11,884 nucleotides of DNA from Bacteriovoracaceae bacterium UBA2428 (GTDB taxonomy: Bacteria > Bdellovibrionota > UBA2428), in contig DDRA01000054.1 of assembly GCA_002343545.1 (NCBI GenBank), forward strand, positions 1 through 11,884, written 5' to 3'. A model generated the notes under the pieces. It searched no databases, was not told the origin of the DNA, and saw only the letters and a program-made list of their open reading frames with translations. Position 1 is the first letter of the stretch. The number at the start of each line of letters is the position of its first letter. This document shows, in pieces, positions 1 to 6,927 of this stretch. The position numbers were made by a program, and so were the translations under genes.

Positions 1-2181
1 CCCACCACCAGGCGGGGAGAATCGATCGGCAAGGACCCGATCACGAATCCGCTGGACGAAAAGACCTACCAGACCATCGTCGACAACCCGTGGCTCGGCA
101 ACTTCAAAGGCAGCCACGGATTCCTCGAGTTGGAACCGCTCTCCAAGCCCGGCGCGCGCCGCGGCTGGCTCATCTACGCCGACCCCAACACGACCGAGCA
201 GAAACTGAGTGAGCTCATCCGTTGGTACAACCTCAACAAAGAAACCATGGACCCGATCCGGCTCGCGGCCGAGTTCCAGCGCGCCTTCGTGGCGATCCAT
301 CCCTACGTGGACGGCAACGGTCGCACCTCGCGGCTGCTCATGGACCGCATCCTGGCCGAGTTCGGGCTTCCGCCGCCCATCCTCGAAGACTCGACGATGG
401 ACCTCTACATGTCGGCGGACGAGTGGACCGACGCCGTGGCCCAAGGTATCGCGCGCTTCCAGCAGTACGCGAACGAGCCCGTGGCGCCGCCCCTCTCGCG
501 CACGCGCTCGCCCGGCCTACCCGGCCGCGCCACCGAGCGCTTGCCCCGCGTCGCCTCGGACCTCGCAGATTTTTCCGGCAAGGAAGTCCGCATCGGCAAC
601 CAACCCTTCCTCTTGCTCTCGGACGGCTTCCTCTACAACAACTACGCCGTTCCCCACGTTCTGCACGAGGGCACCCTCTACCCGATCTCGGACCGCTCCT
701 ACTTCCTTTACGAGCAAGGGGGGCGCGCGCTCAGTTCCGGTCAACGGGGCTTCAACAGCGCGCGACGCGACGTCTACCGTCGCCACTTCCAGCTCCTGCG
801 AGACATCGAAGCCGGCAAAGTCGACCCGACCCGGATGCCGATAATCGGCTACGACACCTTGCGCGACGTGAACAAGTTCGGCCCCATGCACTTGCACCCC
901 TGGCAGAAGGAAGCGCTCGCCGCCGCGATCCGCATCGAGGCGACCGAGACGGATCCCGTGCAGATCCTCATTCGAAGCTCGCGCCGCCAAAACATGTTCG
1001 AGACGCGCCTCGGGCGCGGCGAGGGCTACGATCCCGCGGCCGCGCTCGAAGAAGCCAGCCGCAGCCCGACCCTGGTCCTCGCGCAGTACGAGAAGCTCGA
1101 CCTTCTCTATCGCCAGTACCAGAAGGCGGCCGAGGCCAACGGCTTCAAGGACCTCGTCAAGGAAGCCCTCGAGAGTCGCCGCAAGATCCACGCGGCCGCG
1201 CGCCAGATTCTCGAACCCTTCCGCGACGAGTACGACCGTCTGAGCCTGGCCGCGCGCGAAGTCTACAACCGCACGGGGCGGGGCAAAGCCTTCCGCGCCT
1301 ATTACCAGAAGAGCAAGCTCAGCTACGCGAGCTTCGACCAGGCCCGCATCGACCTGCCGGACGATCGCATTTTCCTCCTGCGCGCCGAGACGAGCGGGGC
1401 CGCGAACACGATCGGATTCCGCTCGCAAGCCGATTGGCGTCGGCTCATCGAGGAGATGCCCTACTTCGAAACCTTGCGCAAAAAGGTCGCCGAAATGGTG
1501 CCGGAGCTTCAGAAGCCCGAAACGAAAAAGAAGATCCTCGAAGCGCTTTCGGGCGTCGAGGAAACCATCGAAGGTAAGAACATCCTTGGCGCGCTCGCCA
1601 AGGTCCTGCCCGAGAAGGTTAAGTCCATGCTCGACGATTTGGACCAGACCTACGGCACGAGCGTGAGCGCGCTTAACCTCGCGCTCAACCGCGTCCTGGG
1701 CAGCCCCTACTTCCGTCGCGGCGCTTCGGAGCAATTCGACCGCATGATCGTGGAGTACGCGCTCCACGCGAACGGCAGCTACGCACTGAAGGAAGGAACT
1801 TCCTTCACGACGCGCATCGACTTGCTGCTCGAGCCCGAAGCCACGAGCATTTCGTTCACGAACAGCGACGTCGGCGGCCGAGTTTATCTCGTCTGGGGCA
1901 AGCTCGACGAGTTCGACTGGAACCACGTTTCGACCTTTTCGAACGAGTACGAGGTGCTTTCGATCAAGCACATTGACGACGACTTCATCGTCGGCCAAGT
2001 GGATCTGAGCGACCTGAAGGCGACCGAAGTCACGGATCCGAAGCTGCTCCAAGAAATCGAGGACCGCCTGTCCGTCCCAGGTCCGCTTTCGCAGGTCGTT
2101 CCCGCTCGCTCGTTACGCGCTCCCGCTGCGCCCGCAAGCGCGGCGCCGGCGAACGCGACGCCCTCGGACGACCCGTTCTAG
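1..2181 (+). CDS. Fic-domain protein with long uncharacterised C-terminal region (5' end missing)
   Basis: The frame is open from the first base, so the gene starts before the window; 726 codons are visible. Codons 100-111 read HPYVDGNGRTSR, which fits the Fic core HxFx(D/E)GNGRxxR with Tyr for Phe. His100, Asp104, Asn106, Arg108 and Arg111 are present. Fic enzymes of this type usually transfer AMP from ATP to a hydroxyl on a target protein, so AMPylation is the expected activity. No inhibitory (S/T)xxxE(G/N) helix is visible; it could lie N-terminally, outside the window. After the Fic core come about 550 residues I do not recognise: a beta-rich stretch (about codons 190-250), a charged helical part (about 320-560), a beta-rich end with SNEYEVL at codons 647-653, and an Ala/Pro-rich tail. 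A TTG at 130 is an in-frame start candidate but has no Shine-Dalgarno and cuts into the Fic fold, so I treat the gene as partial. Fic assignment is firm; substrate and C-terminal role are unknown. Confidence 0.9.
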   Translation, partial: PTTRRGESIGKDPITNPLDEKTYQTIVDNPWLGNFKGSHGFLELEPLSKPGARRGWLIYADPNTTEQKLSELIRWYNLNKETMDPIRLAAEFQRAFVAIHPYVDGNGRTSRLLMDRILAEFGLPPPILEDSTMDLYMSADEWTDAVAQGIARFQQYANEPVAPPLSRTRSPGLPGRATERLPRVASDLADFSGKEVRIGNQPFLLLSDGFLYNNYAVPHVLHEGTLYPISDRSYFLYEQGGRALSSGQRGFNSARRDVYRRHFQLLRDIEAGKVDPTRMPIIGYDTLRDVNKFGPMHLHPWQKEALAAAIRIEATETDPVQILIRSSRRQNMFETRLGRGEGYDPAAALEEASRSPTLVLAQYEKLDLLYRQYQKAAEANGFKDLVKEALESRRKIHAAARQILEPFRDEYDRLSLAAREVYNRTGRGKAFRAYYQKSKLSYASFDQARIDLPDDRIFLLRAETSGAANTIGFRSQADWRRLIEEMPYFETLRKKVAEMVPELQKPETKKKILEALSGVEETIEGKNILGALAKVLPEKVKSMLDDLDQTYGTSVSALNLALNRVLGSPYFRRGASEQFDRMIVEYALHANGSYALKEGTSFTTRIDLLLEPEATSISFTNSDVGGRVYLVWGKLDEFDWNHVSTFSNEYEVLSIKHIDDDFIVGQVDLSDLKATEVTDPKLLQEIEDRLSVPGPLSQVVPARSLRAPAAPASAAPANATPSDDPF

Positions 2182-2207
2182 CCTTGGGTCCGTCCGAACG
2201 CTTTTGA

Positions 2208-2232
2208 GCGCGGCCTCCTCGCGGAGCCGCGC
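2208..2232 (+). terminator. GC-rich hairpin after the Fic gene, possible terminator
   Basis: GCGCGG (2208-2213) pairs with CCGCGC (2227-2232). After one bulged C, CTCC (2215-2218) pairs with GGAG (2223-2226) around a TCGC tetraloop. It begins 26 bases after the Fic stop codon. No T-run follows, so it is not a classic intrinsic terminator; it could be a weak terminator or an mRNA-stabilising end. Confidence 0.4.
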
Positions 2233-2310
2233 CGAAGCCGTAAAATTCATCACTTAGCGGTTGTGCGCCGCTCCACAATCCCTCCACAGTCTCCCGTTAC
2301 CTTGGTCTTC

Positions 2311-2317
2311 GGGGGGA
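2311..2317 (+). promoter_or_regulatory. Ribosome binding site fixing the lipoprotein start at 2326
   Basis: GGGGGGA lies 8 bases before the ATG at 2326. The next coding residues form a standard lipoprotein signal, so this site decides against the in-frame GTG at 2263. Confidence 0.7.
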
Positions 2318-2325
2318 CGCTTTTG

Positions 2326-3462
2326 ATGAAACGCAGCGGATTACGGCTTCTCATGATCGGCGGACTGAGCGGGTGCCTTGGCGGCGGAAACTCGGGCTCG
2401 AGCGCGACGCTCACGCTCAGCGCGGAAGCGACGAACGTCGAAAGGTCGGCGACGCTCTACGTGACGGCGAGCGGCGGCAGCTCGCCCTACTCCTACTTCA
2501 TCGCGTCCGGCGGCGGTTCGATCGGATCTTCGTCCGGCTACTACCGGGCGCCCTCGAGCGACGCGAGCGTGCAGCTCGGCGTCGAGGACGCGACGGGCGA
2601 AGTCGCTTACCTGAACCTCGCGGTGAGCTCGGACGAAGAAGACGACGACTACGATACCTACGACGGCACCTACCCCAGCCTCAGCCTCGAAACGGCTTCG
2701 CTGCTGTCGGGCGAAAGTCTCACGCTCAGCACGTCGGGCGGTACGACGCCGTACACCTACACGGTGAGTTCGGGGAACGGCAGTTTCTCCGGCGCCACCT
2801 TCACCGCGGGGAACGTGACGGAAAGCGTCGTCGTTCGCGTGACGGATGCCTCGGGCTACACGGACGACGCGACGATCTCGGTGCTCGCCCTCACGACGCT
2901 CGGCGCGACCTCGCAGGTTTGGGTCGATACCCAAGTCGGCGTGACCTTCGACGCTCACGCGTCGTCGCTCGACGGCGAGGAGGCCCCCGCGGAGCTTGTT
3001 TTCTTCGGCACGGGCTCCGGCACGGACAACGCGGCCCTCGCGGCGAGCGGAACGAGTTGCCAAGTCGGCGGCGGCGCCGACATCCTGGCCCCTTGCGCGA
3101 TCCGCATCCCCCTCACGAACTTCGATCGCACGAACGCGGTCGGGCGCGCTTACAAAGGCACGGTCGAGATCACGGGCCGGGGCGCGACGGCGTCCTTCGA
3201 GTTCTGCGTGCGCCCGAGCGAGCCCACGCGCGCCTACGTGCGTTGGACCCAAAGCGCGAGCCTCGCTTATCGCTCGCTCGCGTATAATCTCGCCGATCGC
3301 ACCCTGCTCGGCGGTCGCAGCCTCCGCTCGGCCTACAACCTGGTCGATGCGACGAGCGGCGCGGGTTACGCGGCCCTCCGCGTGAGCGGAGCGGCCTACG
3401 TCGCGGGGACGGCCTGCGGCAGTTCCTTCTCGTCGACCCACTACGTCGAAGCCTCGCAATAA
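2326..3462 (+). CDS. Lipoprotein with two Ig-like repeats
   Basis: 378 residues. The N-terminus has two basic residues (K2, R3), a hydrophobic stretch and the lipobox LSGC with Cys17, so the product should be a lipid-anchored envelope protein. Two related units of roughly 70 residues follow, about 27-100 and 117-187. Both carry SGG-(S/T)-x-PY-x-Y, then a G-S turn, then V-x-D-A-(T/S)-G, as in bacterial Ig-like surface domains. An acidic linker joins them (SSDEEDDDYD). The C-terminal part (about 195-378) is unrecognised, probably beta-rich, with four cysteines (245, 257, 294, 364) that could form disulfides. The ATG at 2326 is chosen because of its strong Shine-Dalgarno and the signal peptide. 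The next gene starts 10 bases after the stop, so the two are very likely co-transcribed. The specific role is unknown; adhesion or envelope structure is only a guess from the Ig-like fold. Confidence 0.85.
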   Translation: MKRSGLRLLMIGGLSGCLGGGNSGSSATLTLSAEATNVERSATLYVTASGGSSPYSYFIASGGGSIGSSSGYYRAPSSDASVQLGVEDATGEVAYLNLAVSSDEEDDDYDTYDGTYPSLSLETASLLSGESLTLSTSGGTTPYTYTVSSGNGSFSGATFTAGNVTESVVVRVTDASGYTDDATISVLALTTLGATSQVWVDTQVGVTFDAHASSLDGEEAPAELVFFGTGSGTDNAALAASGTSCQVGGGADILAPCAIRIPLTNFDRTNAVGRAYKGTVEITGRGATASFEFCVRPSEPTRAYVRWTQSASLAYRSLAYNLADRTLLGGRSLRSAYNLVDATSGAGYAALRVSGAAYVAGTACGSSFSSTHYVEASQ

Positions 3463-3466
3463 GGAG
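3461..3466 (+). promoter_or_regulatory. Ribosome binding site overlapping the upstream stop codon
   Basis: AAGGAG starts inside the TAA stop (3460-3462) of the lipoprotein gene and lies 6 bases before the ATG at 3473. The overlap points to coupled translation of the two genes. Confidence 0.75.
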
Positions 3467-3472
3467 ACCACG

Positions 3473-4147
3473 ATGAAACGACTCCTGCTGATGCTTTCCT
3501 TCGCTTCGCTCGCCTGGTCGTCGGCCGCCCGCGAGACCGAGACATCCTTCCGAAGCGCTTTACGCCACTACGAGCAAGCGCGTCCGAACTACGCGCGCTC
3601 GGGCCGCGGCGACTTTATCGCGGCGCTGCCCGCCGACGCGCTCTCCGCCGCGGACCTGCGTTTCCTCCACGAGAAGATGGCGAGCGGCGCGCCCCTGCCC
3701 GACGCCAAACTCGAGGGCGACACGACCCTCGTGCTGACGCTCGGGCGCGGGGTCGGCCTCAACGAGAGGCTCGTCCTGAAGCGGCTCCACGCGAAGCCGG
3801 GCGTCTTTCTCGTGAACGAGCGGGAGTTCCTCGGTCGCGCGAGCGTCGCCGAGAACTACCGCGAGCTCCTCAAGGAAATCTCGCGGCCGTCGAGGGCCTG
3901 GGGTTGGATCGACTGGCTCGTTCCGTCGGCGCACGCCGGCGGGGCCAACGGGGGCAGCCTTCTGCTCCCCGCGCTCGTCGGCGTCGCGGCTGGCGTCATC
4001 ACCTACGTGATCCTGAAGGAAGCCAAGGGCTCCTCCTCGTCGGGTTCCGGGTCCTCGGGCGCATCGAGCCCCGCGAGCAGCTCGGACGGGCCCGAGATCG
4101 GCGATCCGACGGTCGTCCACGAGGAAAGCGCCGCGCACTCGCTCTAA
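3473..4147 (+). CDS. Secreted, membrane-anchored protein of unknown function
   Basis: 224 residues, no family recognised. Residues 1-19 form a cleavable signal peptide (MKRLLLMLSF start, likely cleavage near SSA-AR). Residues 20-150 are a mixed, charged domain. A second hydrophobic segment of about 22 residues (161-182), followed by lysines (K182, K185), looks like a transmembrane anchor. A low-complexity serine/glycine stretch (187-204) and an acidic end follow. Just before the membrane segment is AHA-GG (153-157), which resembles a signal-peptidase site; whether it is used is unknown. The start has a strong AAGGAG site overlapping the previous stop, so this gene forms a two-gene unit with the Ig-like lipoprotein and probably works beside it in the envelope. 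It ends only 12 bases from the convergent dehydrogenase gene, and no clear terminator is visible in that gap. Confidence 0.8.
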   Translation: MKRLLLMLSFASLAWSSAARETETSFRSALRHYEQARPNYARSGRGDFIAALPADALSAADLRFLHEKMASGAPLPDAKLEGDTTLVLTLGRGVGLNERLVLKRLHAKPGVFLVNEREFLGRASVAENYRELLKEISRPSRAWGWIDWLVPSAHAGGANGGSLLLPALVGVAAGVITYVILKEAKGSSSSGSGSSGASSPASSSDGPEIGDPTVVHEESAAHSL

Positions 4148-4159
4148 GCGAGCGCCCCG

Positions 4160-4831
4160 CTACCAGGCGAGCGGCTTGCCGTCGCGGAAGAAGCCGCCGT
4201 TCGGGCCGCCTTCGGGCAGGGTCGCCGCCCAGAGGATTCCGGCCACGCCCTCCTCGATGGAGCGCGGCGCCTGCGGGCCGCCCATGTCGGTGCGAACCCA
4301 ACCCGGACAGACGGAATTGACGAGCACGTCCTTCGCGCCCGCGTCGCGGATCTCGGCCGCGAACTCCGCCGTCACGGCGTTCAACGCCGTCTTCGAAACC
4401 CGGTACGCGAGGTATCCGCTCGCCATCTCGCCGAGCTGCCCCATTCCGCTCGAGACGTTCACGATGCGGCCGTAGCCGCGACGGAGCATGGACGGCAGCA
4501 GGGCCTTAGAAAGGAGCGCCGGCGCGAGCGTGTTCGTCCGAAAGCTGTCCATCATCGCCTCGGGCGTCTGGCCGTCGACGAAGATCCCCGCGTTGTTCAC
4601 GAGCACGTCCACGCCGCCGAACTTCGCAAGGAGCTCCTTGGCGAGCGCCTCGATCGCGGCCGCGTTCACGAGATCGAGCTCGCGCTCGTGCGCGCCGACC
4701 CCGAGAACGGGGATCTCGGCGAGTCGCCGGTGGGCGAGCACGACCTCATAACCCTTCGCGAGCAGACCTTGCGCGGTGGCCAAACCCAGTCCCCGACGGG
4801 CGCCCGTGACGAGCGCGATTTTCTTGTTCAT
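4160..4831 (-). CDS. Short-chain dehydrogenase/reductase (SDR), carbonyl-reductase-like
   Basis: 223 residues, close to the usual 230-280 for classical SDRs. The NAD(P)-binding motif TGARRGLG is at 9-16, with Asp53 and the NNAG motif at 79-82 following. Asn100, a serine pair (127-128) and YRVSK (Tyr143, Lys147) make up the catalytic set. PGWVRTDMGG (176-185) is the typical substrate-side loop. Arg12 and Arg13 in the glycine loop suggest NADPH preference. The enzyme should be cytoplasmic and reduce a carbonyl or oxidise an alcohol; the exact substrate cannot be read from the sequence. The ATG is preceded by AGGA at 8 bases. The gene is divergent from a TetR regulator across a perfect inverted repeat, so it is probably controlled by that regulator, perhaps together with the thiolase on the other side. 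Confidence 0.92.
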   Translation of the reverse strand: MNKKIALVTGARRGLGLATAQGLLAKGYEVVLAHRRLAEIPVLGVGAHERELDLVNAAAIEALAKELLAKFGGVDVLVNNAGIFVDGQTPEAMMDSFRTNTLAPALLSKALLPSMLRRGYGRIVNVSSGMGQLGEMASGYLAYRVSKTALNAVTAEFAAEIRDAGAKDVLVNSVCPGWVRTDMGGPQAPRSIEEGVAGILWAATLPEGGPNGGFFRDGKPLAW

Positions 4832-4898
4832 GCCGCGATCCTAGACCCGTTCGGCGGCCGGATCCCCCTTATTCGCGACCTTGACGCGATTTTAATTC

Positions 4899-4937
4899 CC
4901 TACCTTGAGATAGGAGAGTATCCTATCTCAAGGTAGG
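4899..4937. promoter_or_regulatory. Perfect 17-bp inverted repeat, probable double TetR operator
   Basis: The left arm CCTACCTTGAGATAGGA (4899-4915) and right arm TCCTATCTCAAGGTAGG (4921-4937) are exact reverse complements separated by GAGTA. Each arm contains CCTA-N8-TAGG (4899-4914 and 4922-4937), itself an imperfect palindrome with 12 of 16 positions symmetric. The site therefore looks like two TetR-dimer boxes 23 bp centre to centre. It lies between the divergent dehydrogenase and tetR genes and ends 3 bp before the tetR ATG. The right arm contains the tetR Shine-Dalgarno (AAGG at 4930-4933). Autorepression plus control of the divergent gene is the expected role. I found no clean -35/-10 pair here. 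Confidence 0.85.
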
Positions 4938-4940
4938 AAG

Positions 4941-5552
4941 ATGGACACCCCGAAAGCCAGCGTCGGCGCCACCAAAACCCGCGTCCTGCGCGAAGGCGCC
5001 CGCTTGTTGCAGCGGCACGGCTTCGGAGGTTTCAGCTTCGGCGACATCGCGCGCCGCCTGGGCCTCAAAGCCCCCAGCCTCTACGACCACTACGCCTCGA
5101 AAGAAGCCCTCGGCCTCGCCCTGCTCGAGGACTACCGCGGTCGTCTCGAGGCCTGGATGGCGAAAAGCGACGCCCACGCGCCCGCGCGGCGTCTCGAGCT
5201 CTACTTCGATCTTTTCGGCGCCTTCGCGAAGGATCGCGACCTCTGCCCCGTCTCGGCGCTCTGCGCGGAGCATCTCGCGCTGCCGGCGAGCCTGCGCGCC
5301 AAGACGCTCGAGCTTCTGCGGATCCAGGAAGCCTGGGTCGCGCGGGCCCTCCGGGACGGCGTCGCGGTCGGCGCGTTTTCCGTTCGCGACCCGGCGACGC
5401 GGGCCCGCGAGCTCGTGGCCCAGGCGCTGGGCGGCCAGGCCGTCGCGCGCCTTCAGTCCGATCCCCACGTGCTCCGCCGCCTCGGGCGGAACGCGATCGC
5501 CGCTTTGCGCCGCCCCGTCCGACGGCGCGCATCCCCCAAGGAGTCGTCATGA
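4941..5552 (+). CDS. TetR/AcrR-family transcriptional regulator
   Basis: 203 residues, normal for TetR repressors. The N-terminal DNA-binding domain spans about 10-57. The recognition part reads GDIARRLGLKAPSLYDHYASKEAL (residues 34-57, written across the HTH), with the typical S-L-Y-x-H-Y-x-S-K-E signature. The rest (60-190) is the ligand-binding and dimer domain. It contains two cysteines six residues apart (Cys102 and Cys108), in roughly the place where NemR-like regulators have their reactive cysteine; redox or electrophile sensing is a possibility only. The start ATG has AAGG 7 bases upstream, inside the inverted repeat, so binding should repress its own synthesis. The stop codon TGA overlaps the ATG of the thiolase gene, so the two are one operon and translationally coupled. 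Likely targets are the dehydrogenase and this operon. Confidence 0.92.
   Translation: MDTPKASVGATKTRVLREGARLLQRHGFGGFSFGDIARRLGLKAPSLYDHYASKEALGLALLEDYRGRLEAWMAKSDAHAPARRLELYFDLFGAFAKDRDLCPVSALCAEHLALPASLRAKTLELLRIQEAWVARALRDGVAVGAFSVRDPATRARELVAQALGGQAVARLQSDPHVLRRLGRNAIAALRRPVRRRASPKESS
5538..5543 (+). promoter_or_regulatory. Thiolase ribosome binding site inside the end of tetR
   Basis: AAGGAG lies 5 bases before the thiolase ATG (5549) and inside the last codons of the regulator gene. Together with the ATGA overlap it shows a coupled operon. Confidence 0.75.
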
Positions 5553-6820
5553 AGAATCCCCGTAACGTCTACGTCGTCGGCAGCCGTCGCACGCCCTTCG
5601 CAAAGAGCGGGCAACAGCTGCGCGCGGTCACGCGCCTCGAGCTCCTGACGGCGCCGCTGCGGGCCCTGCGCGAGGATCACCGGCTCGAGGCTCCGCTCGG
5701 CGACGTCGCCCTCGGCGCGCTCCTCAACAGCTCCTCGCAGTGGAACCTTGCCCGCGAGAGCGTGCTCGAGGCCGGTCTCCATCCCTACACGCCCGCCTAC
5801 AACGTGCAACGCGCTTGCGGCACGAGCCTCGAAACGACCCTCCAGATCGCCGCGAAGATCGCGCTGGGCCAAATCGAGGACGGCATCGCCGGAGGCGTCG
5901 ACACGAACAGCGATCTGCCCGTCGAAGTCTCCGAAGATCTCCGCGGCCTCCTTAAGGAACTCCACGTCGCCAAGACGATCGGCGAACGCCTGCGCGTGCT
6001 CGCCAAGCTTCGCCCCGCCTTCCTGCTGCCGAAGGCAGCGAACGTCGTGGAAGCCCGCACGGGGCTTTCCATGGGTGAGCACTGCGAGAAGATGGTCAAA
6101 GAGTGGAAAATCTCGCGGCTCGAGCAGGACGAGATCGCGCTCGCGAGCCACCGCCACGCCGTCCGGGCCTACGCCGACGGCTTCTACTCGAATTTGCTCG
6201 TACCCGTGGCGGGCCTCGATCGCGACGCCTTCCCCCGCGCGGACACCTCGCTCGAGCGCCTCGCTAAGCTAAAGCCCGTCTTCGACACCTCGGGCGCCGG
6301 CACCCTCACGGCCGGCAACAGCAGCCCCCTCACGGACGGCGCGGCGGCCGTGCTTCTCGCCTCGGAAACGCGAGCCCGCGAGCGCGGCTGGACGCCGCTC
6401 GCCCGTTTCGTCGATGCCCAAGCCTCGGCCGTTGACTTCGTCGGGGGCGACGGACTCCTCATGGCGCCGACCGTGGCGGTCGCGCAGCTGTTGCGCCGGA
6501 ACGGTCTGCGGCTCCAGGACTTCGATTACTACGAAATCCACGAAGCCTTCGCCGGCCAGGTCGCCTGCACCCTCAAAGCCTGGGAGTCCGACGAGTATTG
6601 CCGGCGCTACGGGGAAGCCGGCGCGCTCGGCTCGATCGACCGCGCCAAGCTCAACGTCGTAGGCAGCAGCGTCGCGCTCGGACATCCCTTCGCGGCCACG
6701 GGCGCCCGCATCGTGGGCACCCTCGCCAAGCTCCTGAGCCAGAAGCCCGGAATCCGCGGCCTCATCTCGATCTGCACGGCGGGCGGCATGGGCGTGGCGG
6801 CGATTCTCGAAGCCCCGTGA
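5549..6820 (+). CDS. Thiolase (acyl-CoA acetyltransferase, FadA/FadI-like)
   Basis: 423 residues. All thiolase catalytic motifs are present: nucleophile Cys90 in QRACGTSLE, HEAF with His331, GHPFAATG with His379, and CTAGGMG with Cys409 as the acid/base cysteine. The enzyme should condense or cleave acyl-CoA by the biosynthetic or degradative thiolase reaction. The insertion between about 128 and 180 and the GHPFAATG form are more like FadI and the trifunctional-enzyme beta subunit than short biosynthetic PhaA-type enzymes, which favours beta-oxidation. No FadJ/FadB-type partner is encoded here, so a multienzyme complex cannot be shown. The gene overlaps tetR by ATGA with its own strong AAGGAG site. 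The divergent dehydrogenase could act on a related 3-oxo or carbonyl compound. Thiolase identity is firm; chain length and direction are inferred. Confidence 0.93.
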   Translation: MKNPRNVYVVGSRRTPFAKSGQQLRAVTRLELLTAPLRALREDHRLEAPLGDVALGALLNSSSQWNLARESVLEAGLHPYTPAYNVQRACGTSLETTLQIAAKIALGQIEDGIAGGVDTNSDLPVEVSEDLRGLLKELHVAKTIGERLRVLAKLRPAFLLPKAANVVEARTGLSMGEHCEKMVKEWKISRLEQDEIALASHRHAVRAYADGFYSNLLVPVAGLDRDAFPRADTSLERLAKLKPVFDTSGAGTLTAGNSSPLTDGAAAVLLASETRARERGWTPLARFVDAQASAVDFVGGDGLLMAPTVAVAQLLRRNGLRLQDFDYYEIHEAFAGQVACTLKAWESDEYCRRYGEAGALGSIDRAKLNVVGSSVALGHPFAATGARIVGTLAKLLSQKPGIRGLISICTAGGMGVAAILEAP

Positions 6821-6864
6821 TCCCCGGCTCTCGCGCCGAGCCCGCGCGGCGGCGGCGTCAAAAT

Positions 6865-6894
6865 GCGAGCTGCCTCCGTCCGGGAGAAGCTCGC
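6865..6894 (+). other. Hairpin between thiolase and MFS gene
   Basis: GCGAGCT (6865-6871) pairs exactly with AGCTCGC (6888-6894), and an inner CTCC/GGAG pair (6874-6877 with 6883-6886) extends it. It lies 45 bases after the thiolase stop and has no T-run. It may end the tetR-thiolase transcript or sit in the leader of the next gene. Confidence 0.35.
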
Positions 6895-6903
6895 GCGCGG
6901 GAG

Positions 6904-6909
6904 TAGAAT
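6904..6909 (+). promoter_or_regulatory. Possible -10 box for the MFS gene
   Basis: TAGAAT matches the sigma-70 -10 consensus (TATAAT) at five of six positions and lies 18 bases before the MFS ATG. No good -35 element is visible at the right distance. The MFS ribosome site GGAGG (6919-6923) follows. Confidence 0.3.
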
Positions 6910-6927
6910 GGGAGACTCGGAGGCCCC

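Noticed and set aside
130..132. TTG as the true start of the Fic protein
   Set aside because: The frame is open to the left edge, there is no ribosome site, and the residues before it look like part of the same protein.
517..2052. Long open frame on the minus strand opposite the Fic gene (511 codons)
   Set aside because: It is a GC-bias shadow of the Fic gene. The predicted protein is a repetitive mix of Arg, Ala, Glu, Val and Leu with no motif, while the plus strand carries a clear Fic motif.
2256..2278. Possible pseudoknot from AGCGG/CCGCT and TTGTG/CACAA before the lipoprotein gene
   Set aside because: The two stems cross, but the connecting loops would be 0-2 bases, too short to be built; either stem alone is short and could be chance.
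2263..2325. Upstream GTG start for the lipoprotein
   Set aside because: It would put 21 extra residues before a normal lipoprotein signal and lacks a ribosome site, while the ATG at 2326 has a strong one.
2341..3471. Minus-strand open frame opposite the Ig-like lipoprotein
   Set aside because: It is Arg- and Ala-rich without any motif; the plus strand has a ribosome site, lipobox and repeated domains.
4881..4910. TTGACG as -35 box for tetR
   Set aside because: No -10-like hexamer lies 16-18 bases downstream, so no promoter is called.
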